NCBI GenBank assembly: GCA_965215825.1
Contig: CBDCEM010000002.1
Coordinates: forward strand, 1,984,001-2,048,000
Direction of reading: 5' to 3'
Length of the DNA stretch: 64,000 nt
Source of the DNA: JAWPMT01 sp965215825
GTDB lineage: Bacteria > Bacteroidota > Bacteroidia > Cytophagales > Cyclobacteriaceae
Made by a program: the position numbers and the translations under genes. This document shows, one piece after another, positions 25,941-36,600 of this stretch. The first letter of the stretch is position 1. Every line of letters starts with the position of its first letter. The notes under the pieces are model-generated. The model was not told the origin of the DNA and did not search any database. It saw only the letters and a program-made list of their open reading frames with translations.

Positions 25941-27086
25941 ATGGGAAAGATGATTGATACGAAAATAGAAAATGAAACCGGTATTTTGGTAACGGTAGCT
26001 CCAAAACAGGAATCTGACCTTAAAATAAAGGAGTTTCTTGATGAATTGGCGTTTCTAAGCCAAACATTGGATATCGATATCAAAAAGCGTTTTTCCCAAA
26101 AACTGCAGTATCCGGATACCCGAACGTTTGTTGGTAAGGGAAAACTTCAGGAAATCAAAGAATACATCACCATGGAAAAGATCAATGTGATCATTTTCGA
26201 TGATGACTTATCTCCTTCGCAGCTACGAAACCTGGAAAAGGAGTTGGAAGTGAAGATCTACGATCGAAGTTTACTGATTCTGGATATATTCCTGAAACGC
26301 GCTAAAACTTCGCAAGCCAAAACTCAAGTGGAACTGGCACGATTTCAATATCTTCTTCCCAGACTTACCCGAATGTGGACCCACCTGGAGCGACAAAGAG
26401 GGGGGACTGGGACTAGAGGTGGTGCCGGTGAGAAGGAAATTGAAACAGACAGGAGGATTATTCGGGATCGAATCACTTTGCTTCGAAAACAGCTTGATAA
26501 AGTTGAAAAGCAAGCAGAAACGAGGCGAAAGTCAAGAAACAATATCGTTCGTGTAGCATTAGTTGGTTATACAAATGCGGGCAAGTCTAGCCTAATGCGG
26601 TCGTTAAGTAAAGAGCAGGTATATGCCAAAGACGAACTTTTTGCTACGGTAGACTCTACTGTTAGAAAAGTGGTGATCAATCAAGTTCCGTTTTTACTAT
26701 CGGATACCGTAGGGTTTATAAGGAAATTACCACACAACCTCATCGAGTCTTTCAAAAGTACGCTTGCAGAAGTTCAGGAAGCTGATTTATTGCTTCATGT
26801 TGTGGATGTAAGCAACCCTGCTTATGAAGATCACATTCGAGTAGTAGAAGAAACCCTGGAGGAAATAGGGGCTTCAAATATTCGCACAATTAAAGTATTT
26901 AATAAGATAGATATGTTGTCTGACGAGGAAGCTGTCGAAAAGGTAAACGGGCACAGCATTCCATCTATTTTTACCTCGATGAAGACGAAGTATCACCTGG
27001 AAGAGCTACGTAAACTTATCTTCAGTGAAGTGTCAACAGCTCACTTTAAAATATATCCGAACTTCGTCCTACCTCAGGAGTATTGA
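25941..27086 (+). CDS. hflX: GTPase HflX
   Basis: 381 residues. The N-terminal HflX domain (DTRTFVGKGKLQEIKEYI, IYDRSLLILDIFLKRAKTSQ) is followed by the Gly-rich linker GGTGTRGGAGEKEIETDRR and a GTPase domain with G1 GYTNAGKSSL, G3 DTVGFI and G4 NKID. HflX binds the ribosome and splits stalled 70S or 100S particles under stress. Length and motif spacing match the family. It is divergent from the glycosyltransferase gene, with 104 bases between starts. Confidence 0.94.
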   Translation: MGKMIDTKIENETGILVTVAPKQESDLKIKEFLDELAFLSQTLDIDIKKRFSQKLQYPDTRTFVGKGKLQEIKEYITMEKINVIIFDDDLSPSQLRNLEKELEVKIYDRSLLILDIFLKRAKTSQAKTQVELARFQYLLPRLTRMWTHLERQRGGTGTRGGAGEKEIETDRRIIRDRITLLRKQLDKVEKQAETRRKSRNNIVRVALVGYTNAGKSSLMRSLSKEQVYAKDELFATVDSTVRKVVINQVPFLLSDTVGFIRKLPHNLIESFKSTLAEVQEADLLLHVVDVSNPAYEDHIRVVEETLEEIGASNIRTIKVFNKIDMLSDEEAVEKVNGHSIPSIFTSMKTKYHLEELRKLIFSEVSTAHFKIYPNFVLPQEY

Positions 27087-27120
27087 TCTTCTCCTAAGCA
27101 GGAGCATAATTGCCCTGGAG

Positions 27121-27396
27121 TTATAAAAGCCAGACAATCAATTTATAGATTAAGTAGGCTACTAACAAGGTTTTCCAAATGGTATGGAAGGAATAATTTC
27201 CATTGCGATCAAAGATTTTAATGATCAAAAAGGTGATTAACCACGAGACAGCCAGAGAGATCAGTACCCCAAGAATTGCTGAGAATAATGGGAGATTCAG
27301 AAATTCAACTATGAAGATGGCAATGGCAATGATTAGCACCTGAGTGCCGCTGGATTGTACCCTGAAATTATCTTTTAGTCTGTTGAATAGAGACAT
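27121..27396 (-). CDS. Small membrane protein of unknown function
   Basis: 91 residues with three hydrophobic segments (VLIIAIAIFIVEFLNLPLF, AILGVLISLAVSWLITFLII and TIWKTLLVAYLIYKLIVWLL). No family motif recognised. It is convergent with hflX (34 bases apart) and shows ordinary codon use. A weak CTCCT/AGGAG hairpin lies between the two stops. Confidence 0.55.
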   Translation of the reverse strand: MSLFNRLKDNFRVQSSGTQVLIIAIAIFIVEFLNLPLFSAILGVLISLAVSWLITFLIIKIFDRNGNYSFHTIWKTLLVAYLIYKLIVWLL

Positions 27397-27485
27397 TGGT
27401 GTATGGTTTTACTGGGGAGATCCTGTGAAATTCTCTGTAATCTAAGATTTTGAAATTGAATCGAGTCTGATCCCCAGAAATGAGA

Positions 27486-27504
27486 AAAGCCCAATCAGGG
27501 CTTT
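27486..27504 (-). terminator. Terminator overlapping the end of the GH30 gene
   Basis: On the minus strand AAAGCCC pairs with GGGCTTT around a TGATT loop, followed by TCTCATT. The TGA stop codon of the GH30 reading frame (27495-27497) is inside this loop. A gene that ends inside its terminator hairpin suggests the original 3' end was removed. Confidence 0.75.
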
Positions 27505-28697
27505 CTAGTGGCCTCACCAGGACCACCTTCCCGATCGAGAACCATGTTCCAGTCTACCCAGCCATCTACCCAATTGTTCAGACAACCAATGATGTCCCGG
27601 GCATAACGGTAAACCGGAACATACTTGGGATGGTCTTTTTTGAGGTGCTCTGGTGCCCAATCCCAGCCCCAATCCGTGGCTTCTTTGCTCCAATACCACT
27701 CATCTTCCTGCCAGTGTGGTACCTCAGCATCAACGCAGGCCTCCGACTGGATCAAGTGCTTATCTGGAGCGGTATCATGTGCAAGTTTCAGGTATTCCGG
27801 AAAATAATCCACCGTACTGGCGTACCAATGTACAGCAGTCCCATCGAAGTATTTTGATGTTTCTTCGGAGGCATACATGGCGTGAACAAACTCGTCCATT
27901 TCCGGGTCGCGGTTCTGATCGTATCCCAGGATCTTTACTTGATGGCCATCTGCCTCTAGTTTTGGTCCCAGGTGATTAGCTGTGAAATTGACCATTTCAG
28001 CAGGTGTGAAATGCATGCTTTCCCAATTGCTGTCATTACCTAATGGTTCGTTTTCTACCGTCAGTCCCCAAATGTCAATACCTTCCGCTTTGTAAGCATT
28101 CAGGTACTTTGAGAAGAAAAGGGCCCAGGTATCGTAATGTTCTGGCAATAACCGGCCGCCTTTCCAGTCGTTATTGTCTTTCATCCACGGGGGAGCGGTC
28201 CATGGTGAAGCCATGATCTTAAATCCCTCTTTTGAGACGGCCATAGCATCTTTGATCATTGGAATCAGGTCTTCACGGTCTTCATCAATGGTGAAATTTT
28301 CAAGGTTTGTATCACCGGCCACCGGGGCATAGGAGTAGTTGCCCAAAGAAAAGTCACAAGAGTTGATGTGGGTTCGAGTCAATGAGTAACGAGCACCACT
28401 CTCACCGAAATAGGCTTCCAGTACTTTTTGTCGATTCTCAGTACTCAGCTTGTTCAATAAATATGCCGAAGACTCAGTAAAGGCGCCTCCGAATCCAGTA
28501 ATAGTTTGAAATGCCTCGTCAGCATTAAGAGTAATCTTGTTAGTGCTTGCTACAGAGTTGCTAAGTTCCAATTTCTGAAGTTGATTACCGCCAGCGGAGG
28601 TTTCGTAAACTTCAATCGTTAGTGCAGGTTGATCGGAGCTGTTACACGCCATTAGGGTAGCCATTAATAGGACAAAAAAAGATCGAAGTGATTTCAT
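27495..28697 (-). CDS. GH30 glycosidase lipoprotein, C-terminally truncated
   Basis: 400 residues from the ATG at 28697, which gives the lipoprotein signal MKSLRSFFVLLMATLMAC. The (beta/alpha)8 core of glycoside hydrolase family 30 (glucosylceramidase/beta-glucosidase type) is present: FQTITGFGGAFTESSAYLL, RTHINSCDFSLGNYSYAP, acid/base E217 in TVENEPLG and nucleophile E319 in LIQSEACVD. It breaks off right after WVDWNMVLDREGGP, where family members continue for roughly 80-100 residues to complete the side beta-sandwich. Here six unrelated residues (EATRKP after a Gly) run into the terminator. Both catalytic Glu remain, but loss of the side domain makes activity doubtful. Probably a deletion derivative. 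Confidence 0.85.
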   Translation of the reverse strand: MKSLRSFFVLLMATLMACNSSDQPALTIEVYETSAGGNQLQKLELSNSVASTNKITLNADEAFQTITGFGGAFTESSAYLLNKLSTENRQKVLEAYFGESGARYSLTRTHINSCDFSLGNYSYAPVAGDTNLENFTIDEDREDLIPMIKDAMAVSKEGFKIMASPWTAPPWMKDNNDWKGGRLLPEHYDTWALFFSKYLNAYKAEGIDIWGLTVENEPLGNDSNWESMHFTPAEMVNFTANHLGPKLEADGHQVKILGYDQNRDPEMDEFVHAMYASEETSKYFDGTAVHWYASTVDYFPEYLKLAHDTAPDKHLIQSEACVDAEVPHWQEDEWYWSKEATDWGWDWAPEHLKKDHPKYVPVYRYARDIIGCLNNWVDGWVDWNMVLDREGGPGEATRKP

Positions 28698-28823
28698 AAT
28701 TGCAAGATTTGAAGTCACTTCGAAATTAATGTATGTCAGATTTGTCTTGACTGTTATGACTACATCAAAACTACATCAGCTTAATTTTGCTGATATACCT
28801 AAGCTTTCGTCAACTTAAATGTC

Positions 28824-30329
28824 TCAATTGTCCTTGTTGGCCAGCTGTTGTTCCAGCTCATCAATTCTCTTATTTTGTTCAATGAGGTACAGTGTTAATT
28901 CTTCAATCTTCTGCAGGAGTTTAGCGTCCATGGAAGTGAGATCTATATCATCTCGTTTGACCTCCTCGGCACTTGGAATATCTTGCAAATGTCCGTGTGC
29001 TTTGATGTGTTCTTCTACATCTTTCAAGGAAGAGAGTTCATAACTTTCTTCAAAAACATAATCTGGCCATTCCTCGAATACCGTCGCTTTGATATTTCCA
29101 CTAACATGGAGTTGAGCAGAAGGCGATGCATTATTGATTCCTACATTGCCGTTGGACCCCTGTATCGTGAATTTATCAACATAAGAACTTGTACTCCAAT
29201 CTTCTCCTACTTGATAAATTCGGAATCTACCGGAGTTGGCGGTAACTGCCCAGTTTCCGTTTATCTGATCTGTTTCATCGAATTTCATCGTTGCATTGTC
29301 CGCTTCGAGACGCATATCTCCCATCACATGAAGTTTGGCCGAGGGAGAAGGAGTTCCTAGGCCAAGATTTCCATTAGCGTGTCTAAGTACAAACACATCA
29401 TTTCTGACCGTCCAATCGTCATTCATGGAGTAAATTCTGTACCTTCCATTAATTGCAGATACTTGCCACTTGCCATCTGACGTTCTATCAGTTTCATGGA
29501 ACCTTAAATTAACATTAGCGTTTTCTAATTGCAAATTTCCATTGACATGGAGTTGTTGCGAAGGACTATTGTTATTGATCCCTACAAAACCGTTAGCTCC
29601 TCGAATAGAGAGTTTATGTTCCAGGCCCCACGTCGTGTCACCGACGGAAAATCTCAGACGGCCAGAGCTTGCTGAAATTGCCCACTTACCATTGGCGTCA
29701 TCTAGCTCCTCAATCCTTAAAGTCGCAGTAGTCGGGCCATCTATCTGGGTTCTGCCATTGACATGAAGAAAAGAGGTAGGGTTGGTCTTATTGATGCCAA
29801 CATAACCAATATCATTAAAAGTGACGTGCTGTATATGACCGGAATTGTTGTCGTCCATGCTATAGAAACCAAGTTTTCCACCATTTGCCTGAATCAGCCA
29901 ATTTTGATTTTCTGTGTCGCTTTCAAAGAAGTTGATGTGGGGATTGCCGTGAGTGAGTCTGATAGTATTAGCACCGAAAGAGCCACCCACATCTAAGGTG
30001 TATTGTGGGTTAACCTGATTGACTCCTACCCGATCATTATTGGCATTGATTGTGAACCTGGGCTCATAGCCATTCTCGTCATTTACTTCATAGAAATTTA
30101 GCTTGCCACCACCCAGGGCCATCCAAAAGTTTCTATTAGTGACATCAGTCTCCTGAAAATTAATTCTGGGATTGGTATGTTCCATTTTTACCTGCCCTTG
30201 TATGAGGTTCAGGTCCCCTGTGATTTCCGTATTGTCCCGACTTTCTATTTCTATTTCAGATGTTTAGACCTGGGCAAGAGTGAAGGCAACCGGGCAAAGA
30301 ATAACGAGGGTTAGTATTAATTGTTTCAT
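28824..30329 (-). pseudogene. Repeat-type surface adhesin/tail-fibre-like protein with an in-frame stop after the signal peptide
   Basis: An ATG at 30329 encodes signal peptide MKQLILTLVILCPVAFTLAQ. Codon 22 is TAA (30264-30266), and the same frame then continues without a break to the stop at 28824. The 453-codon part after the next ATG (30185) contains about six units of 60 residues with the pattern NFxETDxxNxxWxxxxxxGxxxFY...GxVGINxxxPxxxLxVxG. It ends in the conserved Bacteroidota tail: FEEWPDYVFEESYELSSLKD, then HGHLQDIPSAEEV, then a coiled coil (KLLQKIEELTLYLIEQNKRI). Undoing one base change (for example CAA to TAA) would restore an exported protein of about 500 residues. Without it only a signal-less product could be made from 30185. 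Weak terminator-like hairpin at 28775-28794. Confidence 0.8.
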
Positions 30330-30640
30330 GAGAATTGGTTTGTTAGTGTCATATGATTGAGCTCACAATACTCTGTTTTTAGAGAACTGAATACACTTTA
30401 GGTATTTAAGTTGCTTTACTCAGCTGTATTGTTTCGTTATTGCAAAGATAGGAAGAAATATATTGTTTTGAGATCGCGGAATTTGAAAACGGATCTCCCT
30501 CAATCATTGAGTTGAATACTTATTCAGCTTCAATTTCACTGGCCCAAAGATTCAGAGGAAGTCAAGAAGTTCTCATAAAAAAGGGGTTGCGCCTTATATG
30601 ATGTTTTTTGTAATTTCTGGAATTGACTATAATCTCACTC
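30330..30640. other. Intergenic region between the adhesin and the giant Rhs gene
   Basis: 311 AT-rich bases separating the two divergent genes. It must hold both promoters, but no clear TAnnTTTG/TTG pair, operator or RNA was found. The bases just before 30641 (GACTATAATCTCACTC) lack a Shine-Dalgarno sequence. Confidence 0.4.
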
Positions 30641-33600
30641 ATGTCAAATTCAGATAACCCAGTAAGAATGAGTCTTTATGGAGGCTCAAGCATCATTTTT
30701 AATCATCAATTTTCTTTTTCCGTAGACCTGGCAATATGGGTTCGAAGAGGTCAGCTTTCGGGTCCACCACAATTTGAATTTGAGGTAGATGGTAAGTCAG
30801 TGTCGTGCACTGAAAAACGAATAACTCGATTCGACCCCCCTAAGCTTAAGCGAAAGGATTATTTGGACAAACCAGATTGGTCTTTTCGTAGATTAACTAC
30901 GACATCTCAAATTGGAGCGGGCTGGCATGTGTTGATGGTAAAAGTCCTTGACAATTCGGGTAATAGGCTTAGTCAACTAAAAATGCGGGGGCTCATTGAG
31001 CCTTTTGCGCCTGAGGTTTCTGAAAAAACAGGAACGGGTCAGGAGGGGAATTTCAAAGTGCTTTCATTTGAAGTAGCTTCACGCCAATTGCCTGAGATCA
31101 TGCAGCTACCATTGACCGCACTTTCAGAAATCGGGCAGAAAATTGCTGGCAGGTTTATGGCCAGCGGAATCAACCGCATATTTGACCTTTTAACGGCTGA
31201 TTCCGGAAGTCTTTCGATTTCGGATGTTCATCCCCTCGACATACCCGATGCCGTGACCAAGGCGAAGGTCCTGCAAGATTTGACCTGGAACTCTTCAAAT
31301 AAGTCCACCCTCGCCCTGTATAGCTTGAATCAGCTGTCCCTGTTTTCTACAGCGGAAATAGCGGAGTTTGATCAAACGGATTTAAGACGTTCCTCCCGAT
31401 TGCATGAAAAAATCAAGCGAGTCCATATGGTCCTGGATAGATCTCTGCAAGACGACCGAACGCTGGCGGCTTTTATTTCGCATCGTCATTCTGGAGTTGC
31501 CTCCGTTCGGGCATTGCTCAATCAACAAGATGTAAGTGATCAATTGGCGGTTGATAAAAACATTTATTCCTTCAACTTTCAGGAATTGGATGAAGGCCAG
31601 TATTGGTTTGAACTAGAGTTTCTTTTTAACTCTGGTAATAAAAGAACGGTTTCCCAGGTAATCACCATTGATAATAGTGGTCCTGTAATTAGCCTGAAAT
31701 CTCCTCAGCAAAAGTTCATTAACGATGAGGACCTGGTGTTGGAAGTAGAATTGTCTGATGAATGGGCTGAGGTGGATCGGCCCAGTGTTCAACTATGGAT
31801 AGATGAACAGCAGGTCTCAGACGAATTGAGTTTTACCACAACTGGATTTACATATCGTATTCCTTATGTTTCCGCAGGGGAACACCTGATTCAGGTTAAA
31901 GCTGCTGATACATTTGGTAATGCTACTTCTTCAGAGTCCTGGAATATTGTCGTAGACAGAAAGCAACCATTGATTCAAATTGATGAACCAATTTCACCTT
32001 ACTTTTCCGATAATGGATTTGTGTGGATTGCGGGAAAAGTAATAGAGTCAAATATTGAAGATGCTCGGATAGGAAATCAGTTACTTCAAGTCGATTCCGA
32101 TGGGAGTTTTCGTTCACAAGTTCAGATAACTGGTGAGCGTGAGGAATTGGTAGTAGAAGCAAAAGATAAAGCGGGTAATGTTTCCTATTCCAACCCGGTT
32201 AAGGTTTTTCATTTATCGGATGAGCAGGCAGGAGTCATAGGAGTCGTCCTGGCATCTGATAAGGTTCCCTTGCAAGGTGTTAAGGTAACCGAATCAAAAA
32301 CTGGGGCGACTACATGGACAAATGAGGCTGGAGAGTTTCTTTTGATGAACATACCCGAAGGTAAATTAACCTTAACTTTTACTCCAATACCTGAACAGGA
32401 GGTGCTCTCTGATGCTGTGATTGTCGAGAGCTCATATGGTCGAATAACCGATATGGGACAGACATTTATGCTGGAAAAAGGAGTACCTGCCGAAAAGGTA
32501 TCGACGGCAAATGGGCAGTTGCTGAAATCTACGGAACATGAAGGGTTTGAGCTGTTCATTCCAAATGAGAGTTCGATTGTATTTCCAAATCCTGAAGAAG
32601 AACCCGTTACCATGTCTCTGGTGAATTCCGAGTTGTTATCGGAGAAATTGCCTGCAGGGATACCAGAATGCCGGGCTGCGGTCTTTGGTCCCTCCGGATT
32701 AAGAATAGAAGCTGGTGCGCCCATGCAAATCACGCTTCCCAACGATCTTTCCCTGCCAAAAGGAGAAAAACTATTATTGATTACAATAGATGGAGCAACG
32801 GGAGGATTAAGCACAGCGGGAGTGGCGGAGGTTTCTGCAGATGAAAAGGCGATCGTATCTCAGGAGGGCCATGGATTGACTCATTTTTCAATCGTACTTC
32901 CCATGCCAAAAAACGCTCAGATCGAACCTTATCGAGAGGACAAGGAGGTTGGACTTGATGATGCGCTGAAAGGTGGGAGTAAGGTGCAGATTGACTTACC
33001 CGGGTTTATGCTACTTAATCGCCCCTTTCAACCTCGATTGACCTATAGTAGCCTTGCAGCCGCGCCCACTGTTCATATGACGGCCACTTTTCGGGGGATG
33101 AAGGAAATTACTACCTCTAGCCGCATCATTGATCACGTACACATTCAAAAGGAGGCTTCCGTAAAGCGTGTGGAGTACTTCGCTGATTACTCGCTTTGGC
33201 TCAAAGAATTTCGGGACCATAATGGAACGGATTATTTCAACGAAAAATACAGTGATAGCCGGTTTCATTTTGTGACTTACTTGCCGGCAGACGCCACAGC
33301 CCCTGTCTTGCCAGTACCGGAGAGCCTTTTCCACGGTGGAACGTTTGGCCCTAAATTTCATTGGGTACTGGACCGTTTGCGGCAGCAGGAATGGACAATT
33401 AAATTGTATGAAATTGACATGTCTCTGGCGGTAACAGAGAGAGTGGCTGTTTGGCCGGAATCCATTACAGGCAGATATCTTTTTTCTGATTTGGATACGG
33501 GTCCATTTACATTACTGGGACCACTGACACCCATTGGCCAGGAGCCACATCCAGGCGAAGAAGATACCCGTGAATCCTTTCCTCGCTTACCGGTAGATAC

Positions 33601-36600
33601 CTTACTGTCCTATCATATTGACCCGAGACTCCCGGATGGTTCCTTTTATCCAACCGGTCTCTATTCATGGCTGGGTAATTTCAACATAAAAGGTCGGGGT
33701 TATAGTCAAATTCAATCCAGTCAGACAGCAAGAAAAGGAGCCTTTAACCACGACGGGATCAAATGGATGCTGGAGAATACAGAAGGACAAAAGAGGGCGG
33801 AGTTGGAAAAACTCGTGGGAGTTTTGGAAAAAGCTCAGGACCTGCACGATAATGGGCCTATCTATCAATCGAAGTACAGTTATAGTGATCCATTGGATTA
33901 CCTTGTCAATGAGCAGGCCGGGCAAACGATTATTCATAACCTGGCAAATAGTGCCTTTGGCGCGGGTTGGAAGCTGGAGGAGCAACATGAGTTGATCCCA
34001 GTTGGGAGAAATCAGGTGCTGGCGATTGGACCGGAAGGTAAACAGGTATTTACTGTAGATAACAAAATACAACAAGTACGCCTGGCCTACCTCGATAAAA
34101 TGACTTACAGTGAGGATGGAAGAAAGCTTTATGCTATTTCAAGGGCGGGAACGGATTGGATCGTGGATAAACCCAGCTTGTCTGGTGGAAGCTTTACAGG
34201 CCTTGTTCAGACCATCGCGGGCTCTAAGGCCTTTGCCATTAAATACCCCACAAAAGAAGAATTTGTCAAGGTTTTGTATGAAACACTCATGGGGCATGCT
34301 TTATCAGAAGAGGCATTGGAGCAATGGCTGCAGCGAGATGTGTTTCGTTATGACATGACTCCTCAGGGTGTTTGGCATTCGTACACGATCTTTCAATTCA
34401 TTTACTCGGAAGAACACCTTCACTTACTGATCACTGATCAATACCATACTGCCCTGGACCGTGATCCTACGGAGGCGGAGTTTTTGAAACATCAGAATGA
34501 GGTTACGTCTCTTGTGGCTAATACCCTTCGGACCAGGTTTGATTCGGAACTTCATGCAGAAAGGCTGATGACCATCATTGCCGACCTGTTTTTTGAGTTG
34601 CGCCATGAGATGAATATCCATGATGGCTTTGATTGGTACATCTATATATGGACAAGAGTGTACGGTGTTGAACCCACTATACAAGAGCTAAGTCCTATGA
34701 TCAATGGCATTGCACGTTATGGGAAAAATACGCCGGATACATCAGTGCGGAAAAGCTTGTATTATTGGTTGCTTAGCACTTACTGGTATTTAAAAATGGA
34801 CCCGTTGTATGAACGTTTGCTGGGCTTTCCCCGGTATCGCGATCACAGTCTTCGAGTTTATGAGCAAGGGCAAGAACGGGCGACGAACTTTGTTTTTCCG
34901 AAGGTTGGGAAATACCTGGTCACCATACGATACCGCAGCTATCGTCACCCAACCAGTAATAACCCTGATGTGCTTTTTTCAGGGTCGCAGGTAATTGATA
35001 CTTCTCCGCGCGAATTGTACAATGATGGCCCCACTCATACGACCATAAAGGGGATGGCAGAGAGGAAGGATGGCGCACTCTTTCTTTCAGATACCAATGC
35101 GAATCATATTTACATGCTGGTTGATGACACTCAAAAACTGCCAGAACATTTGAGGAATCATCACAGCTCAGGAGAGTTATACCTCGCTTCTGTATTTGGA
35201 AGGTCAAATTCATATCTTCCATTTGAACCGATGGATTACTACGATGAAAACGGTAACCTCATCAACTTACCAGAAGAGGAGGCAAAATGGGCTTCGGCTT
35301 ATATGGAGTTTTCTCACACCCGGTTTGTAACCGGTATTCCATCAATAAAAGGGTTTACCCCAGATGGGGAGATCCTGGATAAACAGAATACCTCTGATGC
35401 ATTGATAAGCGCTCCGGGTGGTCTGGCACTGGATCATAAAGATCGCCTTTGTTTTGCAGAGACGGGCAATCATCGGGTACGACGAATTGATTTGGAGAGT
35501 GGAGAACTGGTTACACTGGCAGGAAATGGAGAAGCTTCAGGTTACGACCCGACTGTAACTGATCCTTTAAAAACAGCGATACCAGAACCTATTGAAATCG
35601 TAATTTCCAAAAAGCGTGAACTTTTTGTCCTATTCCATATAGGCCTTGGTCAACAATGTATTGGTAAAATTGATCGGGCTGGTTTTTACCAACATATTGC
35701 AGGAGCTCCCGTCCCGGGTACAGGGACATTAGATACTGGGGGCGATGCACGATTTTTCAAATTACTTGGAAGTACTTCATTGGCGCTTAGTCCTACGGGC
35801 GAATTGTTCATAGCGCTGACCAATCAGCACCGGGTGATGGTCATTACTCCCGATGGATTCATTGATACTGCTGCGGGTAATGGTGAGTCCGGATTACCCA
35901 AGAATGGAGGACCAGCATTGCAAGCTTCCCTCGGGAAGCCAGTAAGTATTGCCTGTGATCGTAACGGTAACCTGTTGATCAACGATCAATTGAATAAGAG
36001 CCTGAGAATGGTCAATTTGGCCCTTTGTGAGTATGATTCTGAAACGTATTTTAGACCTCCGCTGGGTTATTTCGAAGCGTCATTACTGCAACATCGCGAT
36101 GGGACCTGGAGTAAGCATTACAAGAATGGGTCTTGTGTTCATTTTGATCTCCGGGGAAGACATACCCAAACCACAGATCGGAATGGAAATGAAACCAATT
36201 ATCATTTTGAAGAGGACAGACTAAAAGAGGTTATATATCCCGCTGGCGGAAAGTTGGAATTCTTCTACGACGATAAGGACAAACTTCAGCGGATTAAAGA
36301 CCATGTTGGTAGAGAAACTACCATTCAGGTGAGCAATGGTCGATTGATCAGCCTGGAAAACGCTGAAAGTACCCGGTGGCAGTTTACTTATGATCCCGAT
36401 GGAAGAATCCTCCGAATGGATCAGGGCGAATCGTCACAAATTTCCTATACGTACAATGATTACGGAAGACTAATTGCCCAAAATACGAATGGAAAACTCA
36501 CGCAGATAGAACGACCGGATGACCTGGCAGCAGGGAATCTGGATCAGGAAAATCAGGAAGCCCTGATTGCGTTTCAAAATCAAACGAGGATTTCCTCATC

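Noticed and set aside
25837..26004. N-terminal extension of the glycosyltransferase frame
   Set aside because: It overlaps the divergent hflX start and is unlike GT4 N-termini, which begin at MTIGIIINTAW.
27480..27979. Open frames on the plus strand across the GH30 gene
   Set aside because: They mirror the GH30 coding strand; their composition (Pro/Ser-rich, no motifs) marks them as shadows of a gene with clear catalytic residues.
28745..28800. Hairpin ATCAGC/GCTGAT as an intrinsic terminator
   Set aside because: The stem is short with an 8-base AT loop and no continuous T-run; mentioned only within the adhesin entry.
32209..32814. 201-codon minus-strand ORF inside the Rhs gene
   Set aside because: Antisense to the carboxypeptidase-regulatory and plug coding sequence; no motif, and the plus-strand frame is continuous over 8.9 kb.
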